A stretch of 23,812 bases of DNA from Saccoglossus kowalevskii (GCF_000003605.2 NW_003140813.1:149595-173406); one strand, 5' to 3'. Shown: positions 10,032 to 20,187, counted from the stretch's first letter. Made by a program: numbers and translations. Notes: generated by a model not told the origin, from the sequence alone.

Positions 10032-11703
10032 AACGCTGAGACAATTTGGGTTTGTTTCAGTCATCAGGAAGAGTGAGCAACATATTTAATGAAGGATACA
10101 AGAGGTCTGTGAAGAAGTGATGATTCTTTACATTTCTAATTTGATATTTTTATTTCAAGCAACTATTATTTTAAATGCTGTCACCCTCTCCTCCAAGGGA
10201 ACATTCTGTGTCATTTCACAGTGTGTTGGGTTAGGTGGAGGGGGTAAAATGAAGCAAAATAGGAGAGAGTAAAATGAGTTATGCCGATAAAATCAACTAT
10301 TGAAATTGTGTGCAAGCTCACATTTCAATCTCTTTGTTGGTTCATTTATCAGGTGTGTCACCAAATTGAAAAAAAAATATTCGTGTTGATTGTCAATGCA
10401 CCTTGCTCTCTCTATCAGGTATGCAACTGGTGCTTGATTACATGGTTTGAAGTATGTTCTCCGTCAGCCATGGGTCAATGTGTACGCAATTATTGGAATT
10501 TGTTCAAACCCTCAAATCTGATCAGTTTATACTCTACCCTGCCATATTTACAGATGAGTCAAGTTAAAATTGTCAACACTGAGCAAATTATGCAAGATTC
10601 AATGAGATTACAGCCATGGGATCTGGGACGAGCAAAGACAGCATTATTTAGATTTTAGATACTTGGTTTTAACGATAACTCTTCACATCTGTTGTATTTT
10701 GTGCATATCACTAGTCTAAAAAAAAAACAAGCACTAACCAACATTGTTCTTTACTGACATTGAAAACATCGTTTTGCTCTTTGGTATTGATTGTGACATC
10801 GTCGGCCGCATTTGATTTTTATATATGCACTTCAGGTCTGTGTGATATCTGTATTCTTCAGCTAGTTATGCTGAATTGATCATCAGTGATTTGTTATTTT
10901 TGGCAATGGCCCAGTAATTCTTTTATGATCCTTTATAGTGGGAATTTGTTTAAGAATTCTCAATTATTTATTCGTTTGAGCTTACTGATCACAAAATTAT
11001 TTTAATCTCTTTATACAGCTTATGTTACTATCCCCTTGCTTTTTCTCAACTAATCTATGTTTGAGCATAGTGTACTTATAGTATCATTCCCGAATTCTCA
11101 TTGAAATGTTTCATAACATTCCAATTAACAGACAGAAAATCTCTGTATATGGTCACAAGTCTTACTAATTCGATGTTGTTGAAGGTCCATTCATCACCTT
11201 ACCTCTATAAAACCAACTCTCAGCAGAACGATTTTCTTGGTTATGCTGTGAGTAGCCTTGAATCTGCATGCTGTTATACTTGCTATATACCAGTCTCCAT
11301 GGTACCTAGTAATTTTTAGGGCGAGATGCAGTTGTAGTGAAATTAGTGAGATTTTTTTTTACATTGTTGATAAGAAAATTGCATGATTGGCCATAAAATA
11401 TGGGAAGTGCACACACTTAAATCACATCATTTATATGCAAGATTTGTGTTGATAAACAGCAATATGCATTAAATACCGTCTGACTCCTCAGAGTCCTTAC
11501 ATGCATTCAGGAGTGATGCAAGGACTACCCCTATTTAATTTAACTCATTTTGTATGTAAATTCTACTGTATCGGGTTGTTTTACCCACCAGAATTTTTGT
11601 ACTTGAGGATTCTGAGAACAAAATATGATAGTTTGTATCCTTATAGATCTTCATGTCAAAGAGCAAATTTTGTGGAAAGTAACAAAGTGCAGTGTAGGGT
11701 TAA

Positions 11704-11860
11704 AGCGGGAGGGTCGTCACCTGCGCACACGCGAGAATTGCGTCCCAAGCGACGATAACAACACATGCTAAAAACGCAAAGTTTCATGGGTAAACACTTG
11801 TTTATAAACAATGACACGCTATGGTCATCTGACGCATGCACAGGTGACGACTCTCTCGCT
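11704..11860. mobile_element. 157-bp MITE with TTAA target-site duplication
   Basis: Flanked by TTAA at 11700-11703 and 11861-11864. The terminal inverted repeats begin agcgggagggtcgtcacctg on the left and, reverse-complemented, agcgagagagtcgtcacctg on the right. Over 24 bp there are three mismatches, all transitions. TTAA duplication is the hallmark of piggyBac and some Kolobok elements. There is no transposase. It lies within the presumed UBR5 3' UTR. Confidence 0.75.
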
Positions 11861-12272
11861 TTAAATATTGGGTGAGCAGGCTAGTCTACAAATAAAAGTA
11901 TCCAATTATCGTTGGCAAAGGGAGAGTGTTGCACCACAGAAATGAACTTTGATTGGAATTTTTTTTTTTATTCTGATGTTTTATTATGATGTATATTTTC
12001 TAATCTGGTGGCTATCTGCGATATGTTTGTATTGCTTTTTGAAAAACTGTGGTACTTAGGGTGGCCAGTCAGTATTTTATTTAATTCAAAACTTACTTTG
12101 TGGAATGCATTAAAAAAGAAGCACAATATTGAATGCCGAAAGAGAATACTACATTCACGCCAAGTGTAGTTAACTTGTATCCTTCAAGAAGCAAAGTACT
12201 TTTTTTTTTTCATACAAATGTGCAATTTTTGCCAAGATAAGCTATGGCTTGTGCTCTCTTGTATTCTTTGGA

Positions 12273-12278
12273 AATAAA
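12273..12278 (+). terminator. candidate poly(A) signal for UBR5 (AATAAA)
   Basis: Canonical AATAAA on the plus strand in gaaataaaatac, preceded by a T-rich stretch. An alternative AATAAA lies at 11891-11896. Choosing between them needs transcript ends. Confidence 0.4.
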
Positions 12279-12494
12279 ATACAATTTGCAAAAACAAAAA
12301 TGGTTTCTTTTCTATTGATAAATAGCAAAGATTGAATTACTAATATATTCTACGCTGGACGGGAGCAATACTAAATTCACATAGGCTTAAATTACCCAAT
12401 GTTGTAGTAAAAAAAAAGTCTTGGACTGCTGTATTTACTTGATTAGTAGTGCATGTATAAATGGGTTTGGCAGGTCTGTGAATGTATTAGTTTT

Positions 12495-12650
12495 TCACTG
12501 GGTTTTAATTTTGCTGGTAAGTCAATTAAATGTATGTGAATATGTAAAATAAGCTCATTTTTTTACTTGACAAATTCGTGAAATTAAAACAGTGAAATTG
12601 CTCAAAACATTAAAATAGTGAAAATAAATGGTGTCATAGTATATGCTGTA
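12495..12650. repeat. diverged copy of the 4244-4428 repeat family
   Basis: Shares the exact 21-bp stretch at 4265-4285, then gtgaatatgtaaaat and several gtgaaattaaaac/agtgaaa motifs in similar order. The inverted structure and ends have decayed, so boundaries are approximate. Confidence 0.5.
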
Positions 12651-12911
12651 AATGTAAGGTAATCAGATCTGGTGGCCTTTATGTACTTCAAACTATGCTT
12701 TCAGAAGTGCACATAATCAGCCTATTTAACTTGTACACTGCAATGCCATATGTTCACGTATCCACAAGTAGTTTTAAAATAATTTGTAATGTTATGCTAG
12801 TCAAGGGCGCTTGCCTCATGACCCCTGTCTAAAATGTTAGAGCAGCTGCAGAGCACTCCAATGGTTATAATCGAGGTCAATCTGTTGAGAGGGACACAAT
12901 TTATTGAATCA

Positions 12912-12925
12912 GTTGCCATGGTAAC
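12912..12925. promoter_or_regulatory. RFX X-box palindrome
   Basis: gttgccatggtaac fits the X-box consensus GTHNCC-AT-RRNAAC bound by RFX factors in ciliary genes. It is far from any start site in the window, so a regulatory role is unproven; it could be a chance palindrome. Confidence 0.25.
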
Positions 12926-13208
12926 CAAATAAGGACAAGCTGGAAAGTATTCCGGGGGGGGGGGGGGGCAGTGATATGCACCATTTTACATTTCTGCATA
13001 TTCTAGTGAAACTTAATTCATATTAGAAATAAATTGAGTTAAAACTTGTATACTTTTCAAAAATATTTATTTCTTATACAAAGCCACACACCATCACTAA
13101 AATATATTACAGTAATATTCATAAAATTAGTGAGCAGAATATATTAAGTGGTTTATAAATATATCAGATTTAATACCGGTAAAGAATAAAGATGATTTGT
13201 TTTTCATC

Positions 13209-13443
13209 GTCAGAGCTTATGAGTAATTGTCCGACGACATCCGTGTCAACTGTTTACTTTTTCGACTTCTTGAAAACTACAATTCGTATTGCTTTGATAC
13301 TTTGTATCTTGGGCAGACCACTTTTAGATTTGTTCATTTCGTGGTGATATCTTTAATTTCCTAATTTTGAAGAATATTTTTGTCATTTTTGGTAAAATGA
13401 TATTTTCGACTTCTTGTGAAAACCACAGTCTGATTGCTTTATA
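13209..13443. repeat. partial second copy of the 2024-2507 MITE, cut by the assembly gap
   Basis: Aligns with 2047-2300: agcttatgagtaattgtccg, ttttcgacttctt, agatttgttcattt and atttttgtcatttttggta occur in the same order. The internal unit repeats at ~144 bp (13259 and 13403). The left terminal repeat is not recognisable and the right half would fall inside the run of N. Confidence 0.7.
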
Positions 13444-13704
13444 NNNNNNNNNNNNNNNNNNNNNNNNNNNNNNNNNNNNNNNNNNNNNNNNNNNNNNNNN
13501 NNNNNNNNNNNNNNNNNNNNNNNNNNNNNNNNNNNNNNNNNNNNNNNNNNNNNNNNNNNNNNNNNNNNNNNNNNNNNNNNNNNNNNNNNNNNNNNNNNNN
13601 NNNNNNNNNNNNNNNNNNNNNNNNNNNNNNNNNNNNNNNNNNNNNNNNNNNNNNNNNNNNNNNNNNNNNNNNNNNNNNNNNNNNNNNNNNNNNNNNNNNN
13701 NNNN
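13444..13704. other. assembly gap, 261 N
   Basis: Unknown bases. The gap begins inside a repeat copy, and the missing right half of that repeat (about 215 bp by comparison with 2024-2507) would nearly fill it. This is consistent with a repeat-caused scaffold gap. Open frames running through the N are meaningless. Confidence 0.95.
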
Positions 13705-13819
13705 AGTATTTTTTATTCACATATTGTTGCAAATAAAATAAATTCAAATGTCTCAAATAAAAGTTATTTTTAACCCTTTCAATGCTATCTATTTGTTCCA
13801 AATCGTAATTATGGACATT

Positions 13820-13825
13820 TTTATT
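13820..13825 (-). terminator. candidate poly(A) signal for the CASD1-like gene
   Basis: TTTATT on the plus strand is AATAAA on the minus strand, about 580 bases after the minus-strand stop. It is the first canonical signal I find downstream of the stop. A further one lies at 13712-13717. Confidence 0.4.
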
Positions 13826-14405
13826 AGCCTGGTAGCTATACGTCTTGATTGAATTTTGTGAAATGTGAATGCCTGCTAGATATTTGAAAACAATAGACCT
13901 ATTAATTGTTTAGAGTTAATGACAGTATTAACATGGAAATTGCATTCATCCCTACAAGTGAAAACCACTATCTTTCAAATACAAATATTTACTGTAAATT
14001 GCACATAAAATAGTACTGTGCATGAGTTACAAACTTGATATATGTGAATATATATAATCAAATGTTAGCTTGGAACCAGCCAAAGTTGTCAGTGTCAACG
14101 ACAAAGATAATACAGACCTCTGTATATTATGGTCACAGATTTTTTGAGCCATGACATGATTATTAAGGAACTTGGAATTTATAATCGCTGTAGGGACGAC
14201 TCGGTGGAAATAAAATCTAGCGAAATTACTTGTTCTTTTCTTGTCATAGCTCATGTGAATCTTGATCGCAAAAGTGGTCATGCACTCTTCTCAAAATCTA
14301 TATAAACTATATACTAGTAGTAGTCTCTATTAGAAGTGCATGTGATCAAGAATATAAATGCATCACACCCTCATAACACTTTGCTGTCTTGTGGTGTTTC
14401 AGTAA

Positions 14406-15358
14406 TCAAATTATTCCAGTGTTTTTTAAAGTAAATGCTAGCCCGGCATATGCACTGCATACAATCACAGCTACAACAAAGTTAATGCCAACTTTTTTCA
14501 TGTCTGCTGGCAATAAATAGGCACTGAATTCCGTTGTCAACTGAAACAACCAATATGCTATAAACAAATACACGGCGGTTGCCATGGCAAAGGTAATTAA
14601 CGGATAACCAGGAAAGTAAACAATCAATTCTTTGGCTTGAGCCTGCATATAAACGTGCAACTGTGAAATGTACGTCTCCAAGGTGATTTTACCCAACCAG
14701 GCAAAGAGATGAAGATAGTGTGAACGCAAAATTGGGAAAAGGTTTCGGAAATAAATAAAAGCCAATATTGGGATGAATGAGGTGTATGGATGATAGAGAT
14801 TATATTCGTATTTATCTCTATACATTATAGTACTATGCCAAATCAAAATAATAATTCCAATTACTATCCCGATAATAGCTTTTATAACAATTCCCAATTT
14901 ATAGTGGTTGAGGTCGTCTTTTCGTTCCAAGTATTTCAAAAAATTTTCGTAATGTGGATAATTGTATGCACACAGCATGCCTAAGAATGTAGCGTAGTGA
15001 TCCAGGCCGCTCCTGAACAACCACTCGTGCATGGAGTCTTGATATCGTAAAATATAATAAAACGGTTGAAACACCACATTTCCAACACCTGGTATATCAA
15101 AAATAATAGCATTAAATACAAAATAAGCAAAAAATTTAGCAGCCATTTTCTTGCGATCCGTATTCCATGAATTGAGGACTCTCATAAAAATCCAGACTGT
15201 GAGAAACCAGTAAGTATGCATGGCACATATGTAATACAACATGTAATCGTTATCAGTTACAATGCACACTACTGTGACCAAGAAATTTAGTCTCCATTGC
15301 ATCTTTAGCATTCTCCAAAATGTGAAGTCTTTACGGATCCAGAAAAAGGAAAAATTAC
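14406..15358 (-). CDS. CASD1: CASD1-like terminal exon (residues 291-607)
   Basis: Acceptor ttttgttttag, stop TGA at 14408-14406. Begins [12 protein letters not shown] and continues [74 protein letters not shown]. Each matches vertebrate CASD1 (RLNFLVVVLCIVMD, WWFRWRLDRYVVFHGML, FAWFGKISLELFICQYHIWL). About eight hydrophobic segments are visible. Several polar residues conserved within membrane segments (R-LD-Y, GKI-LE) are kept, so the module looks intact. Confidence 0.93.
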
Positions 15359-18300
15359 CTAAAACAAAAGAACAGATTAAATGTATTGAGTCATTTTAAA
15401 ATACCCACTGTATATGTATATTTATATTCCGATGGGAAATTATTCCAAATTAAATTAAATGCCATTTACACTGAATAACCACCGCAGGTCTTAATAATAC
15501 AAAACATTTCATTGTGTGAATAATGTTGGTATGTATGGTTACTTTATCATGAACACAGTTAATAACATATGCAGGAATTAATTAAAAAAAAATAAGGTCA
15601 AATTGGAGATTAACTGGGTGTGGAAGCAGATAAGCAAATTATGCTTCTGTTGTGGATTGTGAGATTACACCAAAGTGTCATGTGAATTATATATGAATCA
15701 AAACCTGGTCCATGAGCTACAACAGTGAGCCAGGAGACAGACAATTTTGTGAGAGATTGGCTATTTAAAATATATCAAAATGCTTAGGATGTTTATTTTC
15801 GTCATTTGGTTGTAACCAATAATTCATGATATTTGAATAGATAATGGAATAGAATGGATTGGTCCATTATAAAAGTTACTTTGTACCCAACTTTGTCAGT
15901 ATGAGCCACAAAGTAGCAAATGCTTGTCTAAAGGTAACATTGCTGACTGACTCGCAAATTTTAATGCTAATTGGTGTTTGAAAACGTCATGTGGTGCTAG
16001 TAAATCCTATGTAAGGTTTTCAAGAGAATTTCTACCAATTAGAATGGAGATACAGAATTTATTTTTAGTTTGGTTTCGTTGACCAATCAGTCAGGATTAT
16101 AGAGACTGGAATGAGGAACCAATCAGAACTGTTCTGACAGATTGCTTGGTGCATGTTTGTCACACCATACATAGTATGTCCACGTACAATACAGAAACAA
16201 TGACCTTTGACACCACCAGCTGATGGTCATTTTATCGGTGGTTATAATGAATACTAGATATGTACTAGGTTACAGCTGTTACGATTACATTCATATTAAC
16301 GTACATTTATCATCGGCTTAGTCACCATAATGGTACAGCTGTCACGACTTTATTTATGTCATCATATTGACAGTATGGTTTTTTTGAATTGGAAGTATCA
16401 GCAACAAAATTCACTAAATGTCCAGATTATGAAATCGAGAAGATATTACACATTATAAGTGAACATAATAGTGTTTAGTAATGTTCAACATATTCTCAGT
16501 TGAATAAAGATGCACGGATTGTGGTCAAAAGCCTATTTTTTTTTCCCAACTTAGCATTGCTGGATTTGATAACAAGGAGTAAAAAGGAGACTATAATACT
16601 GGAGTAAAACAACCCTGGTATTGCTAACATTTTCATCTGTCGAGTGGCAAAATAACTTTCATTTAAATGTTCTCAATTCACTCCAATAATTTTATGCGAT
16701 ATTTGATAAATTGATATACCAATTAATGATTCACACTTCTGAAAGTAACATTTAATGTGCATTTCAAATTGTTTTTTTTGTCAGCAAACAGTGTATGCAC
16801 AAAAACACGTTATTTAATCATGTGTCACTTAGTATAATACATGAAATAAAATATAAGTGTTTTTATTTTGTTGGAGAGCGAGTGTGAGAGATGAAATGTA
16901 GTTGCATGGTGAATACCTGTTTGATGTGATTAAATTAATAACACATGGTCATTTGAGCAATATCACGATTTGTTTCTGCCCTTGGGCTGTTAGTCATGAC
17001 CATAATAATAATGATGTCCCTACTTTCGGCTTTGGCATCATCAATATTATAGTTATGAATACTATCTTTTGTGAACAAGCAACAAATCATGATATTGCCC
17101 TCACATATACATGTGTTATTTTTTAACTATTACTGGAGTAAACACTTACCAAATCCTGTCATCCAAACATAACAAGCTATAAATATGCGTATATAATTAT
17201 AGGTTTCCTTGGCAGCAAAATAGTGATACCAAACAAACATCACTTGCATCCAGCCACGCCATTCTTCTGTCTGGTCTCTATAGAAACCACAAAGATTTGG
17301 TAAATTATCAATAAAAACACTGATATAAATGCTTGCGAGCAAATTTTAAATCACAAAGTTTGTTTCTTTTTCATTATTGGTCACAGGAATATATATTATG
17401 TGATTATTACGAGGATACGGAAAAGTATCCAAAGGACAGTACAGTGGCAGTAACAACTGACGCGCAACAAAGGTTGATGCGACCATGTACTGTCTGAGTG
17501 CATACTTTTCGGTATCCTTGTAATAATCTTACTATTATACATCTTTTCCTCACAAGGATACATCATGGGAATGCCGAAATACAAAAAGTTTAAAACAAAT
17601 TTAGCTAACTTATTTGTATGGGGTCTGGTCAAACTCTGAGGCTGCCATATTTAAGGACGCTCATGCATGGAGTCGTTCCATATTTGGAATTTGCATTTCC
17701 TAATATGGTAGGATGAAAATACCCAGTGCATTACCGCAAAATTACGGCACGCTGTAACTTATGGCATTGCGGTGAGAGATGTATAATAATATACTATATT
17801 TGACCTTTGAACCACACGTTATTCCACATAATGTACTGTATAACGAATAAATATTAAAAATATTAGTGCATTTTTAGATAAAAGATGTCTGGCAGGCGAC
17901 AATCTTAGATCAGACCACGAAATCGATGCACTTTACACATATGCAACATAAGGTTCTAGCTATGTGCGTAAAATTTGAATAGAATCCGTTCAGACATGTA
18001 CGAGATGCAGATACAGACCAACGGTTAAACCACAAGTCCTCATTTTGGACTTTGTCCCAAATCATTTTTTAATATGGCTTACATCACTTTTTTGCCAAAT
18101 CAGTGAAATTAAATTACATCTAACGATAATATAAAGTAATTCATAGTAGATTATGGTTGATCTCCTACCTATTAATAAGCCTATCCGGTGTTTTTCGAAT
18201 CGTGAAACTCGCAGTTACCAAAAACAGAAGAAGAACTAAGAACATGAAGAGATCCCTGGAATAGGTCCGCTCTCCTGATTTGAAAATATGTTGATAGTCA

Positions 18301-18911
18301 CACAGATAGAAGTATAACATAATACCTCCAAAGACAATTACATAAAACAAAAAGTCATCAAAGCTTGGAGGTGGTTTAATTTTGGAGAAACTTGATTTCT
18401 CTCCATTTTTACCATTTTTTTCAGTGTTTTCCACCTTGATTTGATCATTTGTTTTATCATTTTTCAGTAGAGGTTCTTTCGGCTCATTTGAATCCAATTC
18501 CTCATTCAGATTTTGGTCTTTCCCGGCATCATCAATAGCTTTTTCAATTTTATCCAGAACATGGGCATCCAAAGCTTTGAATTTTTGAGTTTCAGCGTTT
18601 TCCGTAGAATCATTAATTGAATTATTCAAATAACCATTTGGTATTGATTCCAAATCATTATCAACATCATACGGTTTAAATTTCCTCTGGTAAACTTTTC
18701 TCAGGAACCAAATAAATATAGCCGACAACCATACGAGACAGAGTGCTAACTGGGCAACGGTAGGCTCGCGATATCCATGGGCAAGCATGTTACCCGTCGT
18801 CAACCTAGGTAACGCAGAATTTTCTGAAATTAGATCACTAGAATCCTGTTGCTTGGCCCAGTCCTGGAACTGCTTTACCACTGAATTGTGAACACTGTTG
18901 GACTCCTCCAT
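14406..18911 (-). CDS. CASD1: CASD1/Cas1p-family multi-membrane O-acetyltransferase, 3 exons, 607 residues, no SGNH domain in this model
   Basis: CASD1 is the Golgi sialic acid 9-O-acetyltransferase; the family includes fungal Cas1p and plant RWA proteins. Coding exons on the minus strand: 18911-18169, 17277-17150, 15358-14406 (1824 nt, frame intact, GT-AG junctions). The first junction restores [15 protein letters not shown], the second GFGNFSFFW, both matching vertebrate CASD1 (NREQTEEWKGWMQ, GHFSYFW). Membrane segments are predicted at about 52-72, 186-206, 220-238 and repeatedly after 250. Residues 75-183 form an acidic, Asn/Lys/Glu-rich linker much longer than in human CASD1. Vertebrate CASD1 has a luminal SGNH hydrolase domain before the first membrane segment; here the ATG at 18911 follows an in-frame TGA (18968-18966) and only about 50 residues precede that segment. 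Either the protein is RWA-like, or upstream exons join through an internal acceptor. Confidence 0.87.
15359..17149 (-). other. CASD1-like intron 2, 1.8 kb
   Basis: AT-rich with no exon. It contains two accaatcag motifs (16082, 16118), a DR1-like site at 16201-16213, and a degenerate direct repeat: gttacagctgttacgatta near 16270 and ggtacagctgtcacgactt near 16332. Confidence 0.7.
16201..16213 (-). promoter_or_regulatory. DR1-like nuclear-receptor site in CASD1-like intron
   Basis: tgacctttgacac reads gtgtcaaaggtca on the minus strand: two half-sites separated by one base, the spacing used by HNF4, RXR and COUP-TF. A second lies at 17801-17813. Sequence match only. Confidence 0.25.
17150..17277 (-). 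CDS. CASD1: CASD1-like exon 2 (residues 248-291)
   Basis: A 128-nt exon. Acceptor ttctatag, donor TTTG/gtaagt. It encodes [38 protein letters not shown]. The EEWRGWMQ...YH motif and the following (H/Y)IR segment are the family signature shared by CASD1, Cas1p and RWA proteins. Confidence 0.93.
17402..17528. mobile_element. 127-bp palindromic MITE
   Basis: The outer 27 bases of each end (17402-17428 and 17502-17528) are inverted repeats with two mismatches; they start gattattac and end gaaaagtat. Pairing continues inward (gacagtaca against tgtactgtc), leaving a loop of roughly 40 bases. No coding capacity. A clear target-site duplication is not visible, so the superfamily is open. Confidence 0.65.
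17801..17813 (-). promoter_or_regulatory. DR1-like nuclear-receptor site in CASD1-like intron
   Basis: tgacctttgaacc reads ggttcaaaggtca on the minus strand, close to the HNF4-type DR1 consensus. Sequence match only; its partner is at 16201-16213. Confidence 0.3.
18169..18911 (-). CDS. CASD1: CASD1-like exon 1 (residues 1-248)
   Basis: Starts at ATG 18911 and ends at the donor AATAG/gtagga. It encodes a short polar N-terminus, first membrane segment [20 protein letters not shown], a ~110-residue charged linker with EPLLKN, then [17 protein letters not shown]. The last corresponds to MAYFYMCD of human CASD1, anchoring homology. The 5' UTR probably begins at a good acceptor (ttttctttacag, exon from 19067). 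A possible alternative acceptor inside the exon is tctaatttcag, in the codons for LISEN. Confidence 0.85.
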
Positions 18912-19067
18912 CCTACTGAAGATATTTCTGCTTTGCCGTATTCTGTCACAGTGTACCGTTGTGTATCATCTGTCTATTCCAATTATTGTTTTCATCGGTG
19001 TAACAGATTCACTAAAGCTGCTGTATTATTTCAACACAGCTGGTAGGCAAACATTCTGATGATTAAT
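18912..19067 (-). other. CASD1: probable 5' UTR part of CASD1-like exon 1
   Basis: On the minus strand a convincing acceptor (ttttctttacag) ends at 19068. From 19067 to the ATG at 18911 the coding frame contains a TGA at 18968-18966, so this part is untranslated in that frame. At least one further upstream non-coding or coding exon is implied. Confidence 0.45.
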
Positions 19068-19358
19068 CTGTAAAGAAAATATGAATCAGGGAATAAAAGA
19101 GGTATTCATAAGAGTATATTATCAGATTCATTTAAACACTCTTCGCATGTACATAATGTTCACTTATTTCACAGGTATGGAACAAATAAATACTATTATT
19201 ATTTTCAATTTTACTAAAAAAAATTCCATTCAAGGAGCTGGTATGTAAGAGACTGTTTTGTTTTTGCTCAAGATGAAATTACAAAACAACTGCATTCCTC
19301 GCAATCAGAGCTATAACTGGTTTTCAGTTATATTACTCCTGTTAGGGAGAAAAAGGAT

Positions 19359-19380
19359 ATTAAATTAAATTAAATTAAAT
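19359..19380. repeat. (ttaaa)n microsatellite
   Basis: About four copies of the pentamer ttaaa in tandem. Confidence 0.8.
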
Positions 19381-20187
19381 CTTGGAACACAATTTTTTTA
19401 GGAAAGAACAAAATGCTGAAATGAAATGTCTGCAATGTAAGATTATTTTAAATGTGATACCTCGTGAAAAAACAAAAATCATTTGGTTTGGCTGTTTTTC
19501 TGACAACATAATTTATAATATTGCATATATTATACATTCATTAATAAGAATAGACATTTTTATATAATAACAATAAACAATTTATCAATATCAATGGTGG
19601 AATGAGGTCAGTGCAGTATACTGGTAGTAACAAATTACTTTTGTACCATGAAAACAGAAATGTCAACATGTGAAATTGTATAGAAATGAACAGAGATTAT
19701 GCCTTTTTTATACATGTTAAGATGCAATGCTAAATTGGTTCAAATCTGTCGGGTAGATTGTCATTTGTCGTAGTAATAACAAAACTAGCTAAAGCCACCT
19801 GTTGATTTATGTATACAGTCAATTTAAATCTTTCCCATCTGACCCTCAACCCCTACAAACAAATGGAATATTCCTAATTGACTTCAACTGGAGGATGAAG
19901 AAACAGTAAACTTTACAGGTGTGTCTCATCATCTCTCTTGATGTTACCATGACAACAATGTTTACAAGTGCTTGGTTTATTCTACTAAAATGAGTCAATG
20001 CCAGTTTGCAATCAGTGCGTTCTTCTATATAAAGTTTCTCAAGACTTTTCAGTTTATTTATTTCTAAGTAATTCAGTGGTATCTGCCATTGGGAGGTAAG
20101 TACAGATTTATCAAGTATTCTCCTCTTTAAAACAAATTCCCAAGATGCATTCAGTTTGAAATGATGATATATCATGGCACAATTTAA

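Larger units (their letters stand above)
10032..12300 (+). other. UBR5: probable UBR5 3' UTR
   Basis: AT-rich sequence after the UBR5 stop. Candidate poly(A) signals AATAAA are at 11891-11896 and 12273-12278; the second would give a 3' UTR of about 2.3 kb. Open frames inside (for example 10281-10658) lack domain resemblance and are taken as chance. A TTAA-flanked MITE sits at 11704-11860. The end point is inference without transcript data. Confidence 0.5.
12301..13819. other. intergenic space between convergent UBR5 and CASD1-like genes
   Basis: No coding exon recognised. It holds a diverged copy of the fold-back repeat (12495-12650), a perfect RFX-type palindrome (12912-12925), a 15-G run (12954-12968), a partial MITE copy (13209-13443) and the assembly gap. 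Confidence 0.7.
17278..18168 (-). other. CASD1-like intron 1, 0.9 kb
   Basis: No exon. It contains the palindromic element at 17402-17528 and a DR1-like site at 17801-17813. The minus-strand open frame spanning the palindrome is an artefact of it. Confidence 0.75.

Noticed and set aside
10281-10658. 125-codon open frame on the plus strand after the UBR5 stop
   Set aside because: No recognisable domain, Cys/Trp-rich chance composition, no splice context, and it lies in the presumed 3' UTR.
11501-11841. Overlapping plus and minus frames of 85 and 61 codons
   Set aside because: Both run into the TTAA MITE at 11704-11860; the shared-looking peptide is MITE inverted-repeat sequence.
13367-13801. 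Frames running through the N block
   Set aside because: They are open only because N cannot encode a stop.
14577-14592. X-box-like gttgccatggcaaa
   Set aside because: It is within the conserved CASD1-like coding exon (codons for FAMATAVY), so coding constraint explains it.
17396-17632. 78-codon minus-strand frame in CASD1-like intron 1
   Set aside because: Covers the 127-bp palindrome and has no similarity to CASD1 or other families.
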